Shown: positions 11,537-22,209 of the stretch, piece by piece | Position numbering within the stretch: the stretch's first letter is position 1 | Layout: every line of letters begins with the position of its first letter | DNA from: Antedon mediterranea | Taxonomy: Eukaryota; Echinodermata; Crinoidea; Comatulida; Antedonidae | Direction of reading: 5' to 3' | NCBI RefSeq assembly: GCF_964355755.1 | Contig: NC_092670.1 | Location: forward strand, 22,071,201-22,135,200 | Length of the DNA: 64,000 nucleotides | Notes under the pieces: model-generated | Told to the model about the DNA's origin: nothing | Databases searched by the model: none | What the model saw: the letters and a program-made list of their open reading frames with translations, nothing else | Position numbers and translations under genes: made by a program

Positions 11537-14500
11537 CTAAACAAAAAGAAAAAACAACAATTAAGAAAACAATAAAGTAAAGTAATAAAAACATAACAAG
11601 TCTTGTTTCATTTAACTGAACAGACTTATGTTAAAGTACATGCTTCAGGTCTTGGCCTCAAACCTCTTCATCATGTGTTCAAATACTTTTGGTGGACAGT
11701 GATGTCAGTGTTAGGGGGTAATTCTCTTCAACCTCCCATAATTTACTCCATGTTACATATAACTTTAAACAATAGTAAATTTTCACACTCAAATTCTTTG
11801 AAATTCTTTTTCCGAGTGAATTTTTTAAATTAATTATTTACAAATGATATCTGTTGTAAATACTACAAAACAAATCTCGCATAAAAAGACAAAGAAAGAG
11901 ATTAGTTTTTAAGACACACCACAAAGTACCTAATCATCTGTAGATATGTTGCGGAATAGGTACGACATCGATTCGTTATGATGGATACGACGGATAGCTT
12001 CCGCCATCGCTTGCGAGATATCTATCGTCCTGATCTTAGAACACTGCAGTTTTTGCAGCTTGTGTTGTAACGTGTTAGTCACGATGACCTGGGGGATAAT
12101 ATAAACATTAGCATGCACAAATAAACAAAAGCGCCCTCAACTTGTAACAAAATTAAACGGGATAACTGAAAAATCAACAAGATTAGTTTGTATTAAAAAG
12201 TATAAAGATTACTCCAAGAAATGGAGTATGTTGAGTCTGATTTCTGTGCGACAAGGAACTGTATCCTATAATTAATCGTCCTTTCATTTTTATAACATTA
12301 ATGACATCATACACTTCATTTATTGGAGTATGGATTACACTTTTGTATTTAGAAGGGTAAACTATTAACAAATTGGGTAAAGTGAAGGTGATAAAAAGAG
12401 GGATTTTAACTGTGATGGTGTTAATTAAAGTGTTCATTTTATGTAGGCTGCAGCTACGAGTCATGTTTAGTAGCCATATCTATACTTGACCCTTAATAAT
12501 CTCCACATTAACCAGATCCCAGCAGGGAACGGGATTCCTATTTCTAATCAATTAAATGAATCTCGTACAAGACTCAAAGATACAACCTGAACCAACAATC
12601 TCAAACACCATCAATATGTAATGTAGATCCTAGAAATTGACTTTTAAACTTTATCAGTGCGCCGCTCCATAAATGTTTACAAGTATAGAAATACTGTAGT
12701 TATTTCACATGACTCTCCACAAGCATAGCCAATTTGTTTATTTATCCAATTATCTATAATTTTTGTTATTGTGTTAATTTCCCATAACCTTTGCCTTCTT
12801 TACACAAATTGCAAGGGTTAATTTTTGTGGATATAAAAATCTAAGATTATCAAAGGGAAAAATAAATACAACAAAATATAAACAAAAGCAAAAATTATAA
12901 AACAATAATAAACTATATAACTTTAGAAACAATTAAACAAATTCAACTCTACCTCGTCTATACATGACTCTTCAATTTTTTTGGGTGCATCGGCGGACAA
13001 AAGTCCGTGAGTTGCCATTGCGTAAATTTTGTATGCTCCTCGTTCTTTAAGGATCTCCGCAGCTGCTACGAATGACTCTGCTTCATCTATCATGTCATCC
13101 TGTAGAAATTATAAAGTAATTAATTACTAATTTTGTAGTGGAGCTGTAGTTTGGTGGTTTCGTACTTGCCTTCAAATCCAGTGTTCAATCCTGATAGGGT
13201 TGTAAATCACGACTCTTTCAACTCCACTCCCCAAATCCAAATGAAATTGTTAAAATTTCATATGCATGCATTAATACATGGATAAATTATAAATAGTTTA
13301 TTCATCCTGTTACTAGCGAATTGGATGCATATGAAATTTAAAAAAAATTATTTGAGGACTCTATGCCAAAAAAAAAACAAAGATTAAACAGAAGAAAATG
13401 ATGGTAATTGTACTTGCAAGGTTCTCATGGGGATGGGGGTTGGGTATTTATGCTTTTATTAAATATATCCTTACCACAATAATTGCAATCCTTCCACCAA
13501 CATCTCCAACCACATTGATTGGTGGTTTCTCTTTTGGTATCAAAACTGTAAAAAGAAATCATGTAACATCATAAGAAATACTCACTCATCATGGAAACCA
13601 TGGGTTATCTTGATAAACAAGAAACAGGATAAATAAGCAGTTATAGCAAGCATATTATAATATTGTTTGAAGGTTTGTATGGCGGAATTAAATGTTGATA
13701 CAAAGTACACCGCATGTATATATAGTTCATAAAAAAACTAGAGTTTTTTTCTTTCTTTCTTTTGAGCAATATACTTTATCGTCCTCACTCCTTACTAAAG
13801 AGAGTTATAAAAAGCCAGGAACATTTTCACAGCCTAACATAAGTGCTACAATACCTGGTAACATCTGCATTCCATCCACAGTTCTAACAGTAGGAGGAGA
13901 ATGTCTACCATCAATGTGTTCTGAATCAGTTTCTTTATGTTCTCCATGGATGACTGCTAGGCCTAGACGAAGCCGATCAGCAAAAGATGTAGCTCGTTTG
14001 GCAGCTGCTGGGTTTCTTGCAACTATTACAGCATTCCGCCAATCTGGAATCTGTATATATATTTAATTAATATTATAATAATTATATTAATTTTTTTGAT
14101 GATGAAATCTGATGTGGGACAGTAAATCTATCTTTGATATAAACGCACAATGTTTATGAAATTTGAACATGGCCATTCGATTTTTTGGGCTTTAAGGCAG
14201 AGTCCGTATAACCAAGGCAATCTAACAACAGAATGCTGAACTCCGGAGATCAAAGGGTTTAATCGGTGGCTGCGACACGATCAGTTCCACGCCCCTTAAC
14301 AGACACTGCCCACCAGAAAGAATATGTACATAGTACAGTACGGCTGGTTTTTGTCGCAGCAAGACATCAAGAGACTGTTACGAGTTCTATCTTGTCAAGG
14401 CGAGCTCAGTGTCCTGTTGTTAGAATGCCTTGGCATAACAGCAAGTAACTATTCACAAACAAATCATATACCTTTCAAATCAAGTCATACAGTAGAACCC

Positions 14501-17500
14501 ATATAAAGAGACAACATTGAGACCTAACCAAATGTCTCCTTAAAAGAGTCCTCTGGGCTTTGGTTGTTAGTGTTAAAACATATATTTTCCTGTGTTCAGT
14601 TCCTTTCACAGGAAAGTGTCCCCTTCATTAGTGTTTCCTGAATATAAATTTCCCTAAAGTTCTACTGAACTGAACACTATACGTACATTTTCTTGTATAT
14701 ATTGTACAATAAAAGGAGACGCCCTCAAGTTGTCTACTGGTATGTCAAAGAATCCCTGGATTTCCTTATGATGTAAATCCATTGTAATAATATGGTTCAT
14801 TCCTGAAAACAACCAGCAATCAGTATTCAAATAATATCAAAATTCTGTTTGAATTAGCCAATTATTTGGCTAAACTGAATAAAACTAAATGTATTGACCA
14901 ATTGTGTACCAGTATTCAAATATAAAGATAAGTGGTAGTAAGGGATTTGAATAAAACTCACCAGCTCTTGAAAGCATAGTTGCAAGTAATTTTGAAACAA
15001 TTGCACCCCTCTTCCTCATCTGACTCTGCTTGCTGTATGGGAGGTATGGAATGACGCCCACAATGGACTTTGCACATGACGTCTTACAGGCATATGTCAT
15101 TATTAAAAGCTCCATAATGGCATTGTTTACATCACTGTTTTAAAATTAAAAAAAATAATTTTAACAGTCAATTTATCTAAAAACAGATTCACATAAAAAA
15201 TAAACCACTAGAGTGTCGCAAGACAGTTTTGCCGGGCTTAAAAGTGTATGCTATGCTCTACAAACTGTCTTAAGATGCAAGCTCACATTGGTTTATATTT
15301 GATGAATCTGTTTTACCTATATTACAAAGGCAGATGTTTTCAGTGTCAATTTATCTATGTCTCTGTAAAGTAAATTCAGGTATACAGTAGGTTTGTTAAG
15401 AAAGATGTTTTATGTCATCTTGTAATTGTCAGGTTATACCCTTTTCACATCTGCATAAATTGTTACAACTTGTTACAAGTTTGATCTCCCGACTTATTAC
15501 ACGTTTTTACACACCTTGTGAAATCTCGGGAAAAAGCGCTATTTGATTACTATGATTGGTGAGTTTAATAGCAGGGCAATACACATGCGCTCTGAACATA
15601 TTGGAACAAAAACAGGCCTCTCATCAGTGGATTTTTACAACTTGATACAAGTTGTTGCATTTTGCAGATGTGAAAAGGGTATAACTTGCTGTTAAATGTA
15701 ATTTTTTACAACTTACTCTGAACCAGTCTGTATGAGAAAAACATCTTTGCCTCTAACAGACTCATCAATGTTAACAGTTGTTTCTAAATTTAAAAAAAAA
15801 ACGGTTTTATTATTTTGAATTGGAAAGCAATTTACAGTATGAGTTTTTGGGCCCATATATGGACATGATGATGAACTACCATTTAAGCATATCACTACCA
15901 TATTTGGGCATATCACACACATATCACATATTTTTGTCAAACTAGTTTGATAGTGTAGACAGAGCATTAGATTCATTATCAACATCATTTCAACATGTAT
16001 TAGTGAAGGAATCATTGTGAATTGTCAAAGTAAAACAACTCATTTCTGAAAAACTGATTCATGATTTTTTAATGTGAATTAATTGTTTGTTTTAGTTTCA
16101 AGAAGAATGCTGTTGAAAGCTCTTTAAATAATTAACGCATTTAAGTCGAACATGAAACTTTTTCAATTCAATTTAACAGGTTGTTTTAATTTTCATACTG
16201 TACCTTTGTTTTCTTGTAAATAAATATCAGCCTTGCCAAGCTCTGTACAAAGTCGGCTGTAAAAACAAAAATCACAAATCTGCTTCATGATTGGACTCAT
16301 GGCTTAATCTTCATTCAGGATAAGTTAATTATCTTGTCCATTTACAGGAAGTCTTAGATGATATCCCAATATTTGAACAAACAGGCAGCTGGTCACAAAT
16401 ATTAATTTTTCAGAAGGAAAACACATTTTTTAAATTTACACTACATACATACGTACATATAGTTTGAATATTTAGACTTATAATTATTGTGTCATCATAA
16501 TATCGATCACACAAACACTCTAGCCTAGAATAGGCTAGGCCTAGGTCTTAATTTTTAATTTGTTATTATTTTATATTATAGACACTAGGCCTACCTGGGA
16601 AGTAGTTAGGCCTATATACAGTAATAATAAATAAAAGGCGGCATATAATTAATAATTCTAAAAAATTTTAAAACATTAATATTAAAATACAAATAATTTT
16701 TAAATAGAGAAAGGTGTGAAATTGCGATTATAATATGCTCGTAACTATATTTCATTAACAAAAAAATCAAAAACATTAGGCCTAGGCCTAATATAATATA
16801 CTATATTATAGGATATTTCATAAAAATACTAATAATAATCAGATCTAGGCTTTGCCCCCCACCCCCCGACTAGGGAATCAGCCGGGCCTTCCTAACTAGA
16901 AATGAGAAAAATACTAATAATAATCAGATCTAGGCTTTGCCCCCCCACCCACCCCGACTAGGGAATCAGCCGGGCCTTCCTAACTAGAAATGAGTAGCAC
17001 TGTAACGCCAAATGAAGTGACATTGCCAAATGAGGTTCACGTGGCCTGTATCGCACAAGGCTAGGTCACTTAATTTGGCAGCACGTTTCTGGCGAGCTAA
17101 TCGTGTTATAAATATTGATATTACTTATTTCCAAATAAACACAAACTGAAAATTATTAACCGGAGTATTTCTAACCTAATAACCTTTACTCATTGTATGA
17201 AATTAAACCATTATAACTGAAACATACGACGAAAATTTACTATTTTAGTGTAAAAAACGAAAGGCACTGTTCATCGAAAAATCTAGAAAACTCGAAATGC
17301 ATGATGGGAAGCCTATCGACCCCTTTCGAAGCAGCTGGAAAAGGAGACTACTCGTTTTAGCGCCAAAGGAAAGTGTCTGAAGTCACGTCTGCATGTTATG
17401 CGGACATGGTCTGGGACAATTTGCCTTTGGCGCTAAAGCGTTTAGTGTTTGAGTTATGGGACGCTATTGCTGCATTATTTTCTAGTAATAATTTGATTTG

Positions 17501-20500
17501 ACGTTCCTTTCGTCGGTACATGGTTCCCGTTATTATTTTGTTCGGTTTTATGAATTTCTATGTTTATGTTTTCAAATTAAAATGATTATTCGTTGAATAT
17601 GAATGTATCCTGTTATTCTACTGATTATTATATATATTTTTTTGTTTAACATTGCTTACTATTTAATCAATTCCGTTTTTTTAAATGTATATGACCAATG
17701 TTATTTAGGCCTACATGATCACATTTTTGTCACTTATTATACCTACAGTATAACACTATATTTCCTTTGATGTCTGAAACATTAAAACATAAATTTGCAA
17801 TACTATGGCGAACCTAAGTCGCAAATTGTTAGTTGGATATTCGTTATAATTTCATCATCTCATTTGTTACACATGTGTGTGTGACCTATAATAAATAAAT
17901 AAGGGATGGTAGGCCTAAAGGTAGTCGAGGGGAAATTCATCAAATTGTTTCATCAAAACAATAACTCATAAGGTCGGAAACATTTAGATAATGGAACCAA
18001 ATTTTGCAATAAAGTCTTTATTGCAAAATTTGGTTCCATTATCTAAATGTTAAAAGATGAGATATTGCCTTGTTCTCTTTTGTTATCAATCTTTTCATGT
18101 CACGTACCGTAATAGAATGTAACAGTTGAACATGCATATCACAATAAATAAATAATGGTACCTAATTAGTTCAGCATTTTCATCAAGTTTTAACAATATT
18201 TGATGTCGGAAACATTCCCAATAATATAGAGACTAATTTTGCAATATGTTAGATATTTTATTCAGCTGGTACTTTTTACCTTGATGTCAGAAACATTTGA
18301 ACATAAATTCGCAATAATGGATCATAATTGTGCAATGAAGTCGTCATCTCATTTTGTTCATATCGATGTGAGAAACAGTTTGGATGGGAATGTGGTGAGC
18401 GAAATTCTAAGCAAGCTAAATACATGATACAGTTATTTTAAGGTTGGGAACACAACGTGAATTCGCAAATAATTGAACGTAATTTTGCAATAAAGTCGTC
18501 ATCTCGTTTGTTCATATTACGATGTGGGAAACAAGTTTGGATGGGAATGGGGTGGTGAGCGAAATTCTAAGTAAGTATTACTTCGAAGTCGGAAACAACC
18601 TTAAATTCGCAATAATGCAATGGAACCTAATTTTGCAATGAAGTCGGTCACCTTGTTTGTTCATACGATGTTGAAAGCATGTTCGGAGGGGTGGACGAAA
18701 TTCTAGGAAGCTAAATACAGTTACCGTAGTTATAACACTACTTATTTTGAGGTCAGGAATATTAGAATTTATACTTAAATGGAACCTAATTTTGCAATGG
18801 AGATTGCATGCGTTATTTTCATCTCGATTGTTCGTTCCATCAATTCATACGTCGTACATAATATGGAACATGCATGCACTTTTATACTTTGTGGGGTGAT
18901 AGAATGGGATGCTACTGTAAGTTAATATTTTTTATTTATTGACATACAGTAATTTAATTAGCTATATCGATGGAATAGTAGATTAGGCCTATATTTACAC
19001 ATTTGCAGCCTTCACTATTTATAGAATAAATCAGCATTAAATAAGCCAGTGGGTAAATCTTTATGGAATTCATTTAAAAGCAATATGCTATATAACATTG
19101 AATGTGAAAGATATAACAATAAAGAAACAAGTATAGAAAAATGGGTAGCTTTAAGAAATACTATTATGTTAATATAAATTCTAATTTGCTCGATTATCAG
19201 AAAAGAATTCACTGTGATACGAGTTACAGGTGGTGCTGATCTGATTTAATTCGTTTTATCTTGTATATAAATACATTGTATAATCGGGGTTGTAAAATTA
19301 AACAAACAATTGAAAATCTCACAAATTCTTTATGTGTAAAATATTTTAAAACGAAGAACATTAATGAAAATAGGAGGCAATACGGAATTCATAAATGTAA
19401 AAATGTTACTGATGAATTGTAACGACATTGGGAATTAACAAATGTGTTAAATAATATGATTTTATGTAATGACATGAGATAATATATGAATGTGGATAAA
19501 AGTGGTGTTTGCGCCACAAAAGAGAAAAAAAAAGCTATCGATGGAATGGTGGGTACGAAATCCATGATAATATAGTTACTTATCTAAAATAAATTCGACG
19601 GGAACCTGATTTTACAAGAGGACCTCTTATATGAGTTTGTGAGGACTCCGTTTATAGAGGACATCTTAATATCTGTTCTAAAGACTCCTTATATCAGTTC
19701 TAGAATTAACCTTAATTCAATTCAAATTGATCAGTTCTTTTCTAATGAAGAATCTGGGCAATTTACAATCAAGCAACAACACCACATAATTCTACGTGAA
19801 TTCTGCTGTACGTGAGCTAGCCTTAATAATACCGCCTGATTACGGTATATAGGCCTACAGTATTAGCTTCAGAATAAAGGACAACGCATTCTACAGATAT
19901 TAAAACAGAATGAAAATATTAAATTGGCTTCGTTGAAATGTTGTACCTTGATAGACAGACCCCCAAGCAGACAGCCCACATTACTGTACAGACAATCTGC
20001 ACTGCAGCACAATCTATTGGTTTTAACTGTACACGCGGTGATTCAACTAAAAGCAGTAAAAACATTTTGGCACACAAGGCGTTTCATATAATTTGCAGAC
20101 CATGACCGAAGCACTTCCGCTTCGATCTATTCGACGAAAATCAAAAAAGGATAACTATTTTCTGCTTTATATTTAATTTACGCCGTGGTTAGGATTCCGG
20201 CACCGGAACTCAACTGCCCAGCGTTAGGGAATCCAACACGCTATTGCGCATGCCCAGAGCGAGGTAATCGGCGACTCTATACTTATCAACAGCGATGGAT
20301 CATTTCATAGCTGCGCCACACGGCGAACTAGCCTATAGATGCCTACTAATACGGGATCCACTAATCTAGGCTAGGGCTACCAGTTAGACGTGACCAGTGG
20401 GCCTATTTATTTTGTAATTAAAAAGTGGTTGCTTTATTCATATAAACTTCATATCATTATGAATTATAATAATTACATGACTAGTTTTATGATTTTTCAT

Positions 20501-21294
20501 AACGCATTATACTGTACATAACAACAGGGAGTTGTCCCTGATAACAACATGCAACCACAAGTTGGATGTGAAAAAACTGTTCGGGAAGTCAGGGTCGCAA
20601 CGCTAAAAACAGCATTACGAATCTTAGATAGAAACTGATACTTATTAATATCATTATAATTATTTTAACGCGTGGCGTAGTCGTATTTTAATTATTAATT
20701 CATGTATGGCATAGGCAAAGTTTCATCCATCGCTCTCTCCCTCGCGCAACGACTATCTAGGCTACAGTAATCCCTATAACACTCCGACTCTCGGTGGTGT
20801 GGTGTGTGTGGCACTCTATATAAGTGCAAGCTATAATTCACTTCCCAGCGCAATAGCGTGTCGGATTCCCTAACGGTGGGCAGTTGAGTTCCGGTGCCGG
20901 AATCCTAACCACGGCGTTTAATTTAATGTAATAGCTTGATCTAATAACAGGCGTAACAACACAGAATACATATTGTAGTTTAATACTGGCTTAAATATGT
21001 TTGTTTTATATAAACTGTATTTTACAAAATTACAATAGAACTTCATTTTGCAATAGTACCTAATTTGGCGCCTTAGACGCCAAATTAAGTGCGGTACCTC
21101 ATTTGGCAGTGGTACCTCATTTGGCGTGACAAGCACCAACAAGGCTACCTGGCTACTCTAGGCATAACTCTACTAGCCTAGGCCTAGCCTAGCTACAGTA
21201 GCTAAATTTAAAATATATTTACGTACGTTGATATTAAACGAGCTAATTCCGGGTGAGAATTGCCAGTAAATATTACCATCCCCCCTCTTGACAT
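11378..21294 (-). CDS. PRPSAP2: PRPP synthetase-associated protein (PAP39/PAP41 family)
   Basis: Non-catalytic partner that binds and restrains phosphoribosyl-pyrophosphate synthetase in the cytosol. Phase-consistent coding exons, 5' to 3': 21227-21294, 16204-16256, 15717-15783, 14962-15134, 14687-14802, 13855-14050, 13475-13545, 12953-13099, then either 11930-12088 or 11378-11536. Either version gives 349 residues (human PRPSAP2 369). Landmarks: [18 protein letters not shown] at the start, [54 protein letters not shown], the PAP-specific insert [11 protein letters not shown], and [15 protein letters not shown]. The MRKRG motif and the insert separate it from catalytic PRPS. It is equally related to vertebrate PRPSAP1 and 2, so the symbol is approximate. 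Intron 1 is 5 kb and rich in repeats. Confidence 0.93.
11930..12088 (-). CDS. PRPSAP alternative last exon, proximal copy
   Basis: Preceded by a CCCCAG acceptor, phase 0, encoding [18 protein letters not shown] and [16 protein letters not shown], then TAG after 52 codons. By hand alignment, 30 of 52 residues match the distal copy. It replaces HNGES with HHNES. It would be the default 3' end because it lies first in the transcript. Confidence 0.88.
   Translation of the reverse strand, partial: VIVTNTLQHKLQKLQCSKIRTIDISQAMAEAIRRIHHNESMSYLFRNISTDD
13132..13245 (+). mobile_element. Decayed tRNA-derived SINE fragment
   Basis: Shares with the better SINE copy at 60803 the run GTGGAGCTGTAGTTTGGTGG (A-box region), a degenerate B-box GTGTTCAATCC, and the trailing CAACTCCACTCCC. 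It lies in a PRPSAP intron. The 3' tail is missing. Confidence 0.55.
14207..14439. mobile_element. MITE with ~24-bp TIRs (PRPSAP intron)
   Basis: The left end reads ATAACCAAGGCAATCTAACA and the right end is its near inverse, CTGTTGTTAGAATGCCTTGG. Total about 233 bp, with no coding frame. A partly similar sequence (AAGGCGATCTAACAATGG) occurs near 56377. Non-autonomous DNA transposon; family unknown. Confidence 0.65.
15433..15685. mobile_element. MITE with TIR TTATACCCTTTTCACATCTG
   Basis: About 250 bp flanked by inverted copies of TTATACCCTTTTCACATCTG. The interior has two further facing ACAACTTG.TACAAGTT motifs. Non-coding, in a PRPSAP intron between exons at 14962-15134 and 15717-15783. Confidence 0.72.
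15840..15967. mobile_element. Copy of the GCTCTGTCTACACTA MITE family (left end decayed)
   Basis: Carries the family core (CCCATATATGGACATGATG, ACCATATTTGGGCA) and the right end TTTGATAGTGTAGACAGAGC. The left terminal repeat is not recognisable. The same family occurs at 26014, 37880, 43993 and 46471. Confidence 0.6.
16823..16994. repeat. Two-copy direct tandem duplication, ~85-bp unit
   Basis: Two adjacent copies, each running from AAAATACTAATAATAATCAG through a CCCCCCACCC stretch to CTTCCTAACTAGAAATGAG. They differ by small indels in the C tract, so the duplication looks recent. In the PRPSAP first intron. Confidence 0.9.
17979..18051. repeat. Perfect 73-bp palindrome (36-bp arms, 1-nt centre)
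   Basis: Arms run AACATTTAGATAATGGAACC... to the exact reverse complement, pivoting on a single T at 18015. The arm sequence resembles the unit of the tandem repeat that starts just downstream, so it probably arose by inversion of one unit. It would extrude as a strong hairpin in RNA or single-stranded DNA. Confidence 0.9.
18200..18900. repeat. Degenerate tandem repeat, roughly 120-190-bp units, about four copies
   Basis: Recurring landmarks in the same order: GGAAACA.T.., TAAATTCGCAATAATGGA, TAATTTTGCAATGAAGTCG, CATCTCGTTTGTTCATA, GATGGGAATGTGGTGAGCGA, AAATTCTAAG. Units start near 18205, 18430, 18590 and 18740 and become more diverged downstream. Non-coding, PRPSAP first intron. Confidence 0.75.
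20181..20916. mobile_element. 736-bp non-autonomous DNA transposon with 9-bp TSD (Mutator-like)
   Basis: Terminal inverted repeats of about 70 bp open CGCCGTGGTTAGGATTCCGG and close with the reverse complement, with only about two mismatches. Both flanks carry TTTAATTTA (20172-20180 and 20917-20925), a 9-bp target-site duplication. A 9-bp duplication with long TIRs is characteristic of Mutator-like elements. No transposase frame is present. It lies in the 5-kb first intron of PRPSAP. Confidence 0.85.
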
Positions 21295-21508
21295 TGTTGA
21301 TTTAGATAGTGAGGCTTGTCGCCTACAACTGGTAGCTAACGACAAAATTGTGTATGATTGTTTCCAGATTTCAGAAGAAAAAAACACAAACGTCACAACG
21401 GCGGGGGACACGAGACGCAACCAACGACAAGTTAAGCAGCAAGGAAGAAGAAGCAACAACAAAATACTTTGGTTTTATCCAGGTCAACTTCTTTAGAGGT
21501 GGAGAAGG
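21295..21508. promoter_or_regulatory. Shared 5' region between divergent PRPSAP and NTHL1
   Basis: Starts at the PRPSAP ATG and includes a plus-strand segment ending at a possible donor (GGAGAAG|GTATGA) that would be an NTHL1 5' exon. A second donor (ATCCAG|GTCAAC near 21481) would put an ATG at about 21354 in frame with the next NTHL1 exon. Promoter function is inferred from gene orientation. Confidence 0.5.
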
Positions 21509-22209
21509 TATGACTTTCAAAACACGATAGTTATATGATAAATAATCCACTTTGATAATTTCAACATTATACCAAAATATATTTTAGAAATTTAAGTATT
21601 TTATATTTCTTTTAAAACTACAAGAATATAAATTTATGATTATTAGCTTTAACTATAATAATAATTTCCCACTGAGCCTAAATATTTTAGCCAATCACAG
21701 AAAATCTCTCAAAAAACATGTGGAGCAATAAAAATAAACAAATACGACACAGAACACGTATGACATGGCCCATGCAGAGTAAAATCATCTATGAAACACC
21801 TACAAAAAGTAAATATCTTCATTAATAACAAATATTGATATACAAATATGGTTTAGTTGTTTTTTTAGATTAAAATCATAATAATTCATATAAAAAAATA
21901 GGTCTAGTCGCCTAGCAAGGCCTATTCTAGACTATTAGGTAGGCTGGCAAATATAAAAGGTATATGGGCCTATTACTACTACTATTACTAATATATAGTT
22001 AATATAAGGTGATCAAATAAAATGCATTGTCCCACATCTTTCAAGTCTATGTATCCTACCTTTTATGTAGCTATACAAAATTTAGATTTTGTTTACTTAT
22101 GTATTGTTTTATAAAATAAAGCTTTGTGTTTATTCATGGAGTAAGTTACTCCATGGTTTATTAACTTTTTTTACAGCTTAATAGATTTTTACAAAACTGC
22201 ATTGTGACA

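Noticed and set aside
11603-11833. 76-codon plus-strand frame between the two PRPSAP terminal exons
   Set aside because: No homology, low-complexity composition and located within a minus-strand gene.
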